Shown here in pieces: positions 1 through 7,385 of a stretch of 44,820 nt of DNA. Position 1 is the stretch's first letter. Each line of letters starts with the position of its first letter. The notes under the pieces were generated by a model. The model made no database searches, was not told the DNA's origin, and saw nothing but the letters and a program-made list of their open reading frames with translations. Made by a program: the position numbers and the translations under genes. This DNA is from an uncultured Prevotella sp. (lineage in GTDB: Bacteria > Bacteroidota > Bacteroidia > Bacteroidales > Bacteroidaceae): contig USRA01000011.1 in the NCBI GenBank assembly GCA_900557035.1, positions 1-44,820 on the forward strand, read 5' to 3'.

Positions 1-301
1 CGTTGGCGTCAAGATGAATGCCACGTGGCAGGAAGTCGTTCTTGATGATAGCCTCGCGGAGGAAGTCGTAGCCTCGCTCCGGACCGTAGCCACGGAAGGA
101 AGCCTGAACTGCCATCTCATCCACTGCCTTGTGCATCGCCTCGATGACGGCAGGGCAGAGGGGCTGGGTTACATCACCGATGCCCAAGCTGATAACTCGT
201 TGTTTCGGGTGGGCAATCTTGTACGCGTTTACCTTCTTTGCGATGTCGGCAAACAAGTAATTGCTAGCCAACTTCAGGAAATGTTCATTAACTAATGCCA
301 T
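1..301 (-). CDS. dapL: LL-diaminopimelate aminotransferase, N-terminal part (runs off window)
   Basis: This is the first 100 residues of an LL-diaminopimelate aminotransferase, a PLP fold-type I enzyme that makes LL-DAP from tetrahydrodipicolinate and glutamate in one step of lysine and peptidoglycan synthesis. The translation begins [20 protein letters not shown] and contains the typical N-terminal segments [10 protein letters not shown] and [17 protein letters not shown]. The active-site lysine would lie beyond the window edge. The start at 301 follows an AGGAG ribosome site at about 311-315. It lies 181 bp downstream of dapF on the same strand, so the two probably form one lysine-pathway operon. 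Product identity is confident; the gene is cut by the window, not broken. Confidence 0.9.
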   Translation of the reverse strand, partial: MALVNEHFLKLASNYLFADIAKKVNAYKIAHPKQRVISLGIGDVTQPLCPAVIEAMHKAVDEMAVQASFRGYGPERGYDFLREAIIKNDFLPRGIHLDAN

Positions 302-366
302 ATTTCTGTTCTCCTTTATTGCGATCTTTTTATCAACCTTTGTTATTTAAGTTTGCTCTTATTTAC

Positions 367-490
367 ATTGAACTTTGAGATTTGAACATTGAACTTTATG
401 AATGCTATTGAGATAGAACTTTTTAGCTGTCACTTCTTTTTAAAAAGACATATCATACAGTTCCAAGTTCAATGTTTCAAGTTCAAAGTG
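367..490. repeat. Intergenic repeat with an inverted partial copy, able to form a hairpin
   Basis: A 35-nt unit at 367-401 is built from short echoes of TTGAACTTTGA and TTGAACATTGAACTT. It recurs almost unchanged at 2143-2177. A related copy lies in opposite orientation at about 461-490, so a transcript of the dapF-dapL gap could fold into a long imperfect stem. The last leucine codon and stop of dapF lie inside the inverted copy. It resembles the short dispersed intergenic repeats of Bacteroidota; its function is unknown. Confidence 0.6.
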
Positions 491-1325
491 CCTGAATTTC
501 TCCTTCGAAGACGAAGGCGGAAGGTCCTGTCATATAGACATGGTCGTCTGCCTCGCTGTATTCTATTTCCAGCGTTCCGCCATCCATTACGATACTGCTC
601 TTTCTACCGGCACGCTTGGTCTGGGCTGCGGCTACAGCTGTGGCACAAGCTCCTGTTCCGCAAGCCATTGTTATTCCGCTTCCCCTTTCCCAAACTCGTG
701 TTCTTATAATGTCAGTGTCTGTAATTTGTGCGAACTCGATGTTGCATCGTTGAGGAAAGGCTTCGTCTCTTTCTAGAATCTTGCCATAGTGGGCGATGTC
801 GATGGTGTCGATATCATCCACGAAGGTTACGAAATGCGGATTGCCCATGCAGACGTAGGTGCCTTCGAAGATTCTGCCATCGGCTTCTAGTACCGAAGGA
901 CCTTTGAATTGCTGTGGATTTTCCAGTCTTGGTTTCAGCATATCCACTGTTACTGAATCCACAACTTTCTTGTTATCCTGAAGATGCAATTTCAATATCT
1001 TGATGCCCGATAGCGTTTCCAGTCGGATGGTTTCCTTTCGGGTCAATCCTTTTTCATAAAGATACTTTCCGATGCATCGGCTTGCATTGCCGCACATCAT
1101 CGCTTCTGAACCATCGGCATTGAAGATGCGCATCGAATAGTCGGCTCTTCTGCCATCCTGTGGCTTTCCGATGAGAACCAGTCCGTCGCTTCCGATGCCT
1201 GTATGATAAGCACTCCAAGCTATGGCTGCCTTTTCGGGGTCTGGGATGTTGTACAGCTGGGTATCTACATAGATGTAGTCATTGCCCGCCCCATGCATCT
1301 TGGTGAAATGAACTGTTTCTTTCAT
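483..1325 (-). CDS. dapF: Diaminopimelate epimerase
   Basis: A 280-residue diaminopimelate epimerase that converts LL-DAP to meso-DAP, the form used for lysine and peptidoglycan. It is a cofactor-independent two-cysteine racemase. The first catalytic cysteine is in [14 protein letters not shown] and the second in [14 protein letters not shown]. The N-terminus reads [21 protein letters not shown], where the HGAGNDY block is a family hallmark. An in-frame start 15 codons upstream (1370) is possible, but the 1325 start places the HGAGNDY motif at the usual distance from the N-terminus. The length is normal. It is followed by dapL, which acts just before it in the pathway. Confidence 0.96.
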   Translation of the reverse strand: MKETVHFTKMHGAGNDYIYVDTQLYNIPDPEKAAIAWSAYHTGIGSDGLVLIGKPQDGRRADYSMRIFNADGSEAMMCGNASRCIGKYLYEKGLTRKETIRLETLSGIKILKLHLQDNKKVVDSVTVDMLKPRLENPQQFKGPSVLEADGRIFEGTYVCMGNPHFVTFVDDIDTIDIAHYGKILERDEAFPQRCNIEFAQITDTDIIRTRVWERGSGITMACGTGACATAVAAAQTKRAGRKSSIVMDGGTLEIEYSEADDHVYMTGPSAFVFEGEIQAL

Positions 1326-1446
1326 ATTGCGTTGTCCTTTAAGTTTGAATACTCTTCTTTTATCTCTCACGTCTTGCCTCTTGTGAGGTTTGACTTTTTG
1401 ATAGTCTTTCGAATGTTTTCGATGACTATTTGTTTGATTTCGGTTG

Positions 1447-1478
1447 CAAAGGTACGACTTTTTGTTGGAATAAACAAG
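1447..1478 (-). promoter_or_regulatory. Promoter of dapF(-dapL)
   Basis: Reading the minus strand, CTTG at 1478-1475 is followed after 20 nt by TACCTTTG at 1454-1447. This matches the Bacteroidota sigma-ABfr consensus (TTTG, 19-21 bp, TAnnTTTG). Transcription would begin about 7 nt later and leave a leader of roughly 115 nt before dapF. Confidence 0.65.
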
Positions 1479-1654
1479 AAAAAATATTCAAGAAATGAAG
1501 ATAAATTTTAGTCTTCTTTCAATTTGTAATGAAGAAAGGCTGGATTACTTGCAAATTGTAAGGAGAATACGATATGACTGGATAAATTTAAAATAATCGT
1601 GAAAAAGTAGCAACGAAATGTTTTTGATTGCTTTAAAATACTGACAAAATGTAT

Positions 1655-1686
1655 TAATTTTGCAGCCGAAAACGAACATAATGTAA
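1655..1686 (+). promoter_or_regulatory. glnK1 promoter -7 box and shared PII leader motif
   Basis: TAATTTTG at 1655-1662 matches the TAnnTTTG -7 box. No good TTTG is seen 19-21 bp upstream, which would suit an activator-dependent promoter. Just after the expected start of transcription, 1667-1686 reads CGAAAACGAACATAATGTAA. This is nearly identical to 36413-36432 in the leader of the second PII gene. CAAAAT at 1645-1650 and ATTTTG at 1657-1662 form an inverted repeat over the -7 region. Confidence 0.5.
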
Positions 1687-1779
1687 AGAATGGCTTGGCT
1701 TGAGTGACATTCAAAAATGGTCCGTTTTCAATAGAGACAATCAATAAAGGTATTACACATTATTAATTATTAAAGGATT

Positions 1780-2136
1780 ATGAAGAAGATTGAGGCAATT
1801 ATCCGCAAGTCTAGATTCGAGGATGTCAAGAAGGCACTTTTGGCTGCCGACATCGAGTGGTTCTCTTATTATAATGTAAGAGGTGAGGGAAAGATGCGCC
1901 AGGCTCGCATTTATCGTGGTGTGATGTACGATACCAGCAGCATCGAACGTGTACTTTTGAATATTGTGGTTCGTGATAAGAATGTGGAGCCAAGCATCGC
2001 TGCCATCCAGGGAGCTGCACAGACTGGCGAAGTGGGAGATGGCAGAATCTTCGTGATTCCTGTACTGGATACCGTCAGAATCAGAACAGGCGAACGAGGT
2101 GATATCGCATTGTATAATGCAGAGAAAGAGGAGTAG
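1780..2136 (+). CDS. glnK: PII nitrogen regulatory protein (GlnK type, copy 1)
   Basis: A 118-residue PII signal protein. As a trimer it senses ATP/ADP and 2-oxoglutarate and plugs the ammonium channel encoded next to it. The fold starts MKKIEAIIRK. The T-loop spans about residues 36-55, with a conserved tyrosine (Tyr50) at the classical modification position, and the B-loop ATP-binding segment reads GEVGDGRIFVIPV. An AAGGA ribosome site precedes the ATG. The gene is 112 bp from amt1, the usual glnK-amtB arrangement. It is 88% identical (104 of 118 positions, counted by eye) to the second PII protein at 36456-36812, with an identical T-loop apex. Whether the tyrosine is modified in this phylum cannot be read from sequence. 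Confidence 0.95.
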   Translation: MKKIEAIIRKSRFEDVKKALLAADIEWFSYYNVRGEGKMRQARIYRGVMYDTSSIERVLLNIVVRDKNVEPSIAAIQGAAQTGEVGDGRIFVIPVLDTVRIRTGERGDIALYNAEKEE

Positions 2137-2142
2137 TGATGC

Positions 2143-2177
2143 TTTGAACTTTGAGGTTTGAACATTGAACTTTATGA
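2143..2177. repeat. Second copy of the 35-nt intergenic repeat
   Basis: This differs at only two positions from 367-401. It lies between glnK1 and amt1, immediately after the glnK1 stop, so it sits inside what should be one transcript and could affect relative expression of the two genes. Its function is unknown. Confidence 0.6.
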
Positions 2178-2248
2178 TTAGTATTGAAGGTCATATTTGA
2201 GAGACTATATTATATTATTGTATTCTAATTTAACTATAAGATATATAT

Positions 2249-3517
2249 ATGAGCAGTTTATTGTTGACAACTCTTGATACGGGTAACACAGCGTGGATGA
2301 TCATGGCAACCATCTTGGTGCTCTTGATGTCAATCCCAGGTATTGCACTTTTTTACGGTGGTTTGGTGCGCCAGAAGAATATCCTCAGCATCCTGATGCA
2401 GACGGTATTTATCGTGGCAGTAGTCAGTTTGATATGGGTGGCCTTCGGATATTCCTGGGCTTTCTCTACAGAATATGCGGATAGCGGCAACTCTTTGGCT
2501 TGCATTATCGGAGGTTTCGATAAGTGCTTCCTCCACGGCATCGGATTGGATGCCATCATGCCAACGGGCATTCCTGAACTCACCTTCGTGATGTTCCAGT
2601 GCATGTTTGCCCTGATTACTCCAGCCCTGATTCTCGGTGCATTCGCCGAGCGTGTCAAGTTCAGCGGTTATGTACTTTTCACCGTTCTTTGGGTCATCAT
2701 CGCTTATCTCCCTATGGCCCACTGGGTATGGGGCGGCGGTTTCCTGCAGCAGATGGGAGCCATCGACTTTGCGGGTGGTACTGTGGTACATATCAATGCC
2801 GGTGTGGCTGCTTTGGTCATGGCACTCTGTGTCGGCAAGCGTGATGATTATCGTGCGGGTCATCCTGTCACTCCTCATAACATCACCTTCGTGTTCATGG
2901 GAATGTCGTTCCTCTGGTTGGGATGGTTCGGCTTCAATGCCGGTAGCGGATTGGCAGCTGATGGTCTGGCAGCCAATGCCTTCCTGGTAACTCATATTGC
3001 AACAGCTGCAGCAGCCACCACCTGGATGCTCATCGACTGGATTGTCAACAAGAAGCCAACCACGGTGGGTGCTTGTACCGGTGCCGTAGCCGGATTGGTA
3101 GCCATCACTCCTGCGGCCGGTAGTACGGATATTTTAGGTGCCTTCTGCATCGGTATCATTTCCACCATTGTCTGCTTCTTCATGGTAGCCGTAGTGAAGG
3201 AGAAGTTCAAGTATGATGATGCCCTCGATGCCTTTGGTGTGCATGGTATGGGCGGTATCCTGGGATCTGTCCTCACCGGTGTTTTCGCCACAAGATACGT
3301 AACAGGTGCCGAGGGCGTGCAGGGTGCCCTTTATGGCGACTGGTATCAGCTTTGGATTCAGGTGGTAGCCACCGTGGTAAGCATCATCTACAGCATCGTA
3401 GTGACCTATATTATCTTCAAGGTAGTAGATAAGGCAGTAGGTGTACGTGTTGACAAGCGAGTAGAGGAGGAAGGTCTCGACATCTACGAGCATGGTGAGA
3501 GTGCTTATAGCAACTAA
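2249..3517 (+). CDS. amtB: Ammonium transporter (Amt family, copy 1)
   Basis: A 422-residue inner-membrane ammonium channel with about 11 membrane helices. The conserved ammonium-pore features are visible: Asp173 in AIDFAGGTVVHINAG, and the twin pore histidines His181 (VVHINAG) and His332 (GVHGMGG). A conserved AFAERVKFSGY segment lies at residues 131-141. The cytoplasmic tail ends RVEEEGLDIYEHGES, the region PII proteins contact, and this tail is almost the same in amt2. The paired PII gene lies directly upstream and a strong terminator follows. It is only distantly similar to amt2, even though the two PII partners are nearly identical. Confidence 0.95.
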   Translation: MSSLLLTTLDTGNTAWMIMATILVLLMSIPGIALFYGGLVRQKNILSILMQTVFIVAVVSLIWVAFGYSWAFSTEYADSGNSLACIIGGFDKCFLHGIGLDAIMPTGIPELTFVMFQCMFALITPALILGAFAERVKFSGYVLFTVLWVIIAYLPMAHWVWGGGFLQQMGAIDFAGGTVVHINAGVAALVMALCVGKRDDYRAGHPVTPHNITFVFMGMSFLWLGWFGFNAGSGLAADGLAANAFLVTHIATAAAATTWMLIDWIVNKKPTTVGACTGAVAGLVAITPAAGSTDILGAFCIGIISTIVCFFMVAVVKEKFKYDDALDAFGVHGMGGILGSVLTGVFATRYVTGAEGVQGALYGDWYQLWIQVVATVVSIIYSIVVTYIIFKVVDKAVGVRVDKRVEEEGLDIYEHGESAYSN

Positions 3518-3552
3518 TAGCGAAATTCGATTATCAGCATAAAATTTAGGTC

Positions 3553-3590
3553 AATGGTGTTTCATTTTGAGGAATGAAACACCATTTTTT
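3553..3590 (+). terminator. Rho-independent terminator of glnK1-amt1
   Basis: A perfect 14-bp stem joins AATGGTGTTTCATT (3553-3566) and AATGAAACACCATT (3573-3586). The loop is 6 nt and a run of T follows. It lies 36 bp after the amt1 stop. Confidence 0.9.
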
Positions 3591-3603
3591 CATGATAAAT
3601 CCA

Positions 3604-3709
3604 CAACTTGCACAATGAAATAGCCACAACTTGCACAATGAAAATGCCTCAACTTGCACAATGAAAATGTCTCAACTTGCACAATGAAAATGCCTCAACT
3701 TGCATAATT
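3604..3709. repeat. Five tandem copies of a 23-bp repeat
   Basis: The core CAACTTGCACAATGAAA starts at 3604, 3627, 3650, 3673 and 3696, exactly every 23 bp. The last copy diverges after TTGCA. There is no unique spacer between units. The array ends about 37 bp before the -7 box of the next gene. A period near two helical turns would put each copy on the same DNA face, which suggests, but does not prove, a protein-binding array. Confidence 0.85.
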
Positions 3710-3745
3710 TAACGTTTAAAATGCTAGTATTCAGTAACTTTTGAT

Positions 3746-3753
3746 TATCTTTG
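3746..3753 (+). promoter_or_regulatory. Promoter -7 box of the DUF4143 ATPase gene
   Basis: TATCTTTG matches TAnnTTTG perfectly. No clear TTTG lies 19-21 bp upstream. The expected transcript start near 3760 leaves only a 12-18 nt leader, and it rules out the upstream in-frame TTG at 3751 as the translation start. Confidence 0.6.
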
Positions 3754-3771
3754 CAGCGGTGTTTAAAAAAT

Positions 3772-5055
3772 ATGATTATGAAGAAATATAAGGCAAGAAT
3801 AGCAGATAAAATGTTAAGTCGGAGACTTTTGGGGAGTGGTGCCGTTTTGATACAAGGCCCCAAGTGGTGTGGAAAGACGACAACTGCAGAACAGCAAGCA
3901 AAGAGCGTTGTGTATATGGATGATCCTGAATACATGGAGCAGAATGTGGAACTTGCAAATCTTTCTCCCAAAAAGTTGCTTTCAGGAGAAGTGCCTCGTC
4001 TTATTGATGAATGGCAATTAGCCCCGCAACTTTGGGATGCTGCTCGTTTTGAGGTTGATCATAGAGATGAACTAGGGCAATTTATCTTTACTGGTTCTGC
4101 AGTCCCTGTTGATACAAGCAAAATTCACCATTCAGGGACTGGTCGATTTGCATGGTTGACAATGAGAACAATGAGTCTTTCTGAATCTGGCGATTCTACA
4201 AATGAAGTCAGTCTTGAAGAATTGTTTGCCAATCCCGTAGCAGATGTTTTTGCAACTAATCCTCTCAATATTGATTCTTTGGCATGGTTGATATGTCGGG
4301 GTGGTTGGCCCAAGGCAACGATGGTTGGTAAGGAGGTAGCACTTGATATGGCATATAGATATTATGAAGCCGTGGTGCACTCTGACATTTCTCGTGTAGA
4401 TAATGTGAGCCGTGATCCGGAAAGAGCAAAAAGAATATTGCGTTCTCTAGCAAGAAACCAATGTGCTCAGGTAACGGTAAATACTATCTGTGCTGATTTG
4501 GAGAATAATGATGCTGTAGCCACCAATCGCAATACGGTGGCTTCCTATATAGAGGCTTTGAAGAAAATCTTCGTGTTGGAAGATTCCTTGGCATGGAATC
4601 CGAATTTGCGAAGTAAAACGGCTATTCGCACTTCGGATACCCGATATTTTTCTGATCCTTCTATTGGTGTTGCAGCTTTAGGTATAGGTCCAAATGATTT
4701 GGTGAATGATCTCAGTACGATGGGCTTGTTCTTTGAATCAATGTGTATCAGAGACTTGCGTGTTTATGCCGATGCTATTGATGGAACAGTGTATCATTAT
4801 CGTGATGGTAATGGTTTGGAGTGTGATGCTGTAGTTCATTTGCGTAATGGGAATTATGGACTGATAGAAGTTAAATTGGGTGGTGAGAAGAACATCGAAG
4901 AAGGAGCAAAGAATCTAAAGCTCTTGGCTTCTAAAATCGATGATACGAAAATGAAATCCCCATCTTTCCTTATGGTTCTAACAGGTACATCTCGTTATGC
5001 TGTTCGCAGGGACGATGGCGTCTATGTTGTGCCAATTGGTTGTTTGAAAGATTAA
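3772..5055 (+). CDS. AAA ATPase with C-terminal DUF4143 (restriction-nuclease-like) domain
   Basis: A cytoplasmic protein of 427 residues of the AAA_14/DUF4143 family. Walker A is GPKWCGKTT near residues 29-37, Walker B is RLIDEWQLAP, and a sensor-like IFTGSAVP follows. The C-terminal part contains LECDAVVHLRNGNYGLIEVK, which has the D...(E)xK spacing of a degenerate PD-(D/E)XK nuclease fold. Family members are common in Bacteroidota and archaea as isolated genes, often in variable regions; their biological role is unsettled. ATG at 3772 or 3778 could be the start; no clear ribosome site is visible. The gene stands alone, behind tandem repeats and before a hairpin. Confidence 0.85.
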   Translation: MIMKKYKARIADKMLSRRLLGSGAVLIQGPKWCGKTTTAEQQAKSVVYMDDPEYMEQNVELANLSPKKLLSGEVPRLIDEWQLAPQLWDAARFEVDHRDELGQFIFTGSAVPVDTSKIHHSGTGRFAWLTMRTMSLSESGDSTNEVSLEELFANPVADVFATNPLNIDSLAWLICRGGWPKATMVGKEVALDMAYRYYEAVVHSDISRVDNVSRDPERAKRILRSLARNQCAQVTVNTICADLENNDAVATNRNTVASYIEALKKIFVLEDSLAWNPNLRSKTAIRTSDTRYFSDPSIGVAALGIGPNDLVNDLSTMGLFFESMCIRDLRVYADAIDGTVYHYRDGNGLECDAVVHLRNGNYGLIEVKLGGEKNIEEGAKNLKLLASKIDDTKMKSPSFLMVLTGTSRYAVRRDDGVYVVPIGCLKD

Positions 5056-5079
5056 TCAAAATACAGAATCTTTGTACTC

Positions 5080-5118
5080 TAGCACCTTGACTGTATGTTT
5101 AGTACGGTCGAGGTACTA
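5080..5118 (+). terminator. Probable terminator hairpin after the DUF4143 gene
   Basis: The arms 5080-5095 and 5103-5118 pair over 16 positions with one mismatch and two G-U pairs, around a 7-nt loop. A T-run (5131-5136) lies somewhat downstream rather than directly next to it, so termination is likely but not certain. Confidence 0.55.
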
Positions 5119-5230
5119 TATATAAAACCGTTTTTTACGATGATCTCCTTCTTCTTCTTTCTTTGGGGATAATTTGGGAAAAGTAATCAATTTGCAGTTG
5201 GTCTGTGAACGCTGAAGGTTGATGCTGTTT

Positions 5231-5490
5231 TGTCGGTGTAAATGTCGGTGTAAAATGTCGGTGCAAATATTGTTTTGGCGGTAATGTGGCGGTAATAGTG
5301 GCGGTAATGCCGATGTATATGTCGGAGAAAAATGTCGGAGACATGTCGGAAATATGTCGGAAAGAAAAATGATTGAAAACCAATATGTTATCGTTTTATG
5401 GGGAGTTGTTACCAACAATAAATGTCGGAGACTTTGTTGGTAACCATGTCGGAGACATCAAGGGTGGTAAAAAGAGATTTGGCGGTAATG
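5231..5490. repeat. Degenerate short-repeat tract rich in GTCGG and GGCGGTAAT words
   Basis: The tract has repeated words such as TGTCGGTGTAAA, GGCGGTAAT and ATGTCGGAGA, irregularly spaced. In one plus-strand frame it reads like a chain of N-V-G, V-G-V and M-S-E units and then runs into a stop. Such low-complexity linkers occur before the C-terminal winged helix of RecG-like/AlbA-domain proteins of Bacteroidota, so this may be a coding remnant. No intact gene is present from 5056 to 5585. Confidence 0.5.
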
Positions 5491-5585
5491 TAAAAAGCGG
5501 GTGTCATAAGGCACGAAGGTAAGGATAATGCCGGTGTTTGGGTAATACTCGAACAAGGAAATACGAATTTTTAATAGTATTAGAT

Positions 5586-5768
5586 ATGAAGCAGAATAAT
5601 AAAGAACAAATTGTCTTCGATATGTTCGAAGAGGTTGCAACCGAAAGCATCGCTGAGGCTCGGAATGCATACACCTATGAAGAAATTGACGGGTGCTATT
5701 TGGAGGCGAAAGAGATTGCAAGCGTTGTAAAAGATAAACTTGAATATTTTAAGAATAATGTAGATTGA
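5586..5768 (+). CDS. Small acidic hypothetical protein
   Basis: A possible 60-residue protein, MKQNNKEQIVFDMFEEVATE to the C-terminus KDKLEYFKNNVD. It is acidic and predicted to be mostly helical, with no cysteine pair, signal or membrane segment. The ATG at 5586 is preferred over an upstream in-frame start at 5538, which would sit in the repeat-rich leader. A stable hairpin at 5812-5849 follows it, consistent with its being an independent transcription unit. It lies just upstream of the restriction-modification operon. I do not recognise the family; an antitoxin or small regulator is possible but unsupported. Confidence 0.4.
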   Translation: MKQNNKEQIVFDMFEEVATESIAEARNAYTYEEIDGCYLEAKEIASVVKDKLEYFKNNVD

Positions 5769-5811
5769 ATTACTTAGCTGATAGTTTCTGATAGGGTTAA
5801 AGGTCTTTTAA

Positions 5812-5849
5812 AGTAACTACTCATGCCCATAGGGGGCTGAGTAGTCACT
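5812..5849 (+). terminator. Strong hairpin between small gene and restriction operon
   Basis: The outer stem ACTACTCA/TGAGTAGT (5816-5823 with 5838-5845) extends past one mismatch into AGT/ACT. An inner GCCC/GGGC stem closes the loop. The downstream T-run is short and interrupted, so it may terminate weakly or insulate the operon. Confidence 0.55.
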
Positions 5850-5893
5850 ATTTCACTGTCAATCTATAAATAATCATAATTTAGCACGAAACA

Positions 5894-5925
5894 TTTGCTA
5901 TTGTCGAAGTTATGACGTATCTTTG
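5894..5925 (+). promoter_or_regulatory. Promoter of the restriction-modification operon
   Basis: TTTG at 5894-5897, 20 bp, then TATCTTTG at 5918-5925 is an essentially perfect Bacteroidota promoter. Transcription would begin about 20 bp before the broken regulator gene and continue into the methyltransferase. Confidence 0.8.
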
Positions 5926-5951
5926 TAGATTAATATCAGAACTATCCAACT

Positions 5952-6153
5952 ATGGACAGAGATATAAACAGATTAAAAGTTGTAATCGCAGAGAAAATGC
6001 GAACCAACAAATGGTTAGCCCAACAATTGGGCAAAGATTCTGGCACTGTGTCTAAGGTGTACTAACACAATGCAACCCAATTTGTAAACTCTCGTAGAGA
6101 TTGCCAAATGCTTAGACATGGATGTGAAGGATTTACTGTGGTCAATAAAATAA
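5952..6153 (+). pseudogene. Broken Cro/C1-type HTH (controller-like) regulator
   Basis: The first frame gives MDRDINRLKVVIAEKMRTNK and then WLAQQLGKDSGTVSK, the start of a small XRE-type helix-turn-helix protein, and stops at 6063. The rest of the family sequence continues in the +1 frame: TNTMQPNL, a stop at 6085-6087, then TLVEIAKCLDMDVKDLLWSI to 6153. So the gene carries a frameshift near 6057 (for example a 2-nt loss in an expected KWCTNT segment) and a separate nonsense codon where GAA is expected. Such proteins of about 66 residues commonly precede methyltransferase genes and act as controllers. Two independent lesions make a read error unlikely to explain everything. Confidence 0.85.
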
Positions 6154-6180
6154 TAAACAATAATACATTATTAATATAAT

Positions 6181-7383
6181 ATGCCAAAAAGAATAGCTTC
6201 TCTGTTTTCTGGATGTGGCGGACTAGATTTAGGATTTTCCGGTGGATTCAACTTCAGAGGACATGAATATAATAGACATAACACAGAAATCATCTTCGCC
6301 AATGATTTTGACCAAGATGCGCAAATGTGTTATAACGCCAATCCTCTTCTTGTATCAGATGGCGCAGAGTGTCTATTAGCAGATATCAGAGACATCAATG
6401 CAAAAGACATACCTAATTTTGATATTTTGTTGGCTGGTTTTCCATGCCAACCATTTTCCAATGCAGGCAAAAGAAAAGGTGTAAATGATGAAAATGGACG
6501 TGGAACACTATTTGCAGAATGCGAACGCATTATAAAAGCTAAAATAGAAAATGGACACAGACCTCAGGCTTTTGTTTTTGAGAATGTCCGAGGTATTCTC
6601 TCTTCCAAAATGCCTGATGGAGTAACAAGCGTTCCAGAAGAAATCATAAAAAGAATGCATGCATTAGGCTACCAAACGACCATACATCTAGTTTGTTCTT
6701 CTGACTATGGGGTTCCTCAAAAAAGATATAGGGTTTTGATGGTTGGCATTGACGAACAATTACAAATAGAAAAATTCAACTTTGATGATATGCAACGAGT
6801 TGTAGAAAAATACAACATACCATCAGAACATTTTGGGGAAATTGAGGAATTACTATTAGGCAGAATCTTGCAAGATGTTGAGAATGCCCCTGATAATGAT
6901 GTCTGGGAATATAGTCCTGGGACACAACAGACAGTAAATCTTATTGGAAGTTGCATCCATGGAATGAAAGCTATGAGTCAGTTTCACGATGGTTACAAAA
7001 TCACGGATTTAACGCCTGACTGCTTTGAAGGTCGTTCTTGGAAAGATATTCCTTACGAACTATTGACACCAAGATTTAAAAATATTGCAGATAATCCAAA
7101 GAAATATCATGCTCCTAAATTCTTTAGGCGTTTTGCTTTCGGAGAAATCAATGGCACCATAACAGCTTCTGCACAACCAGATAAATGTGGAGTCACACAC
7201 CCTGTAGAAAATCGCAGGTACTCTGTCCGAGAATGTGCAAGAATTCAGTCATTCCCAGACAACTATACATTTGGAGCCATTCCTTTGCAATCAAGATATA
7301 AAGTAATTGGAAATGCAGTACCACCTGTTTTAGGATGGGTATTAGCTACAGCACTTCTCAACATTTTACCAGATAATAATTAG
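6181..7383 (+). CDS. DNA (cytosine-5)-methyltransferase
   Basis: A 400-residue C5-cytosine methyltransferase that uses S-adenosylmethionine to modify a specific DNA sequence. The ordered motifs are clear: motif I SLFSGCGGLDLGFSGG (residues 7-22), motif IV FPCQPFSNAG with catalytic Cys89, motif VI ENV at 134-136, motif VIII QKRYR at 180-184, and motif X GNAVPPVLGWVLA near the C-terminus. The region between VIII and X (about 190-350) is the target recognition part. It is the first intact gene of a three-gene operon; its stop is 2 bp before the start of the McrB-like gene. Codon use is A-rich compared with the glycan genes, which fits transfer. It should protect host sites from the downstream nuclease. 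The recognition sequence cannot be deduced. Confidence 0.95.
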   Translation: MPKRIASLFSGCGGLDLGFSGGFNFRGHEYNRHNTEIIFANDFDQDAQMCYNANPLLVSDGAECLLADIRDINAKDIPNFDILLAGFPCQPFSNAGKRKGVNDENGRGTLFAECERIIKAKIENGHRPQAFVFENVRGILSSKMPDGVTSVPEEIIKRMHALGYQTTIHLVCSSDYGVPQKRYRVLMVGIDEQLQIEKFNFDDMQRVVEKYNIPSEHFGEIEELLLGRILQDVENAPDNDVWEYSPGTQQTVNLIGSCIHGMKAMSQFHDGYKITDLTPDCFEGRSWKDIPYELLTPRFKNIADNPKKYHAPKFFRRFAFGEINGTITASAQPDKCGVTHPVENRRYSVRECARIQSFPDNYTFGAIPLQSRYKVIGNAVPPVLGWVLATALLNILPDNN

Positions 7384-7385
7384 CT

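Noticed and set aside
3604..3709. Possible CRISPR array
   Set aside because: The 23-bp units are contiguous with no unique spacers, and no cas gene is present.
5116..5418. Minus-strand 100-codon frame in the short-repeat tract
   Set aside because: Its Pro/Thr/His-rich composition simply reflects the repeats; there is no ribosome site or promoter.
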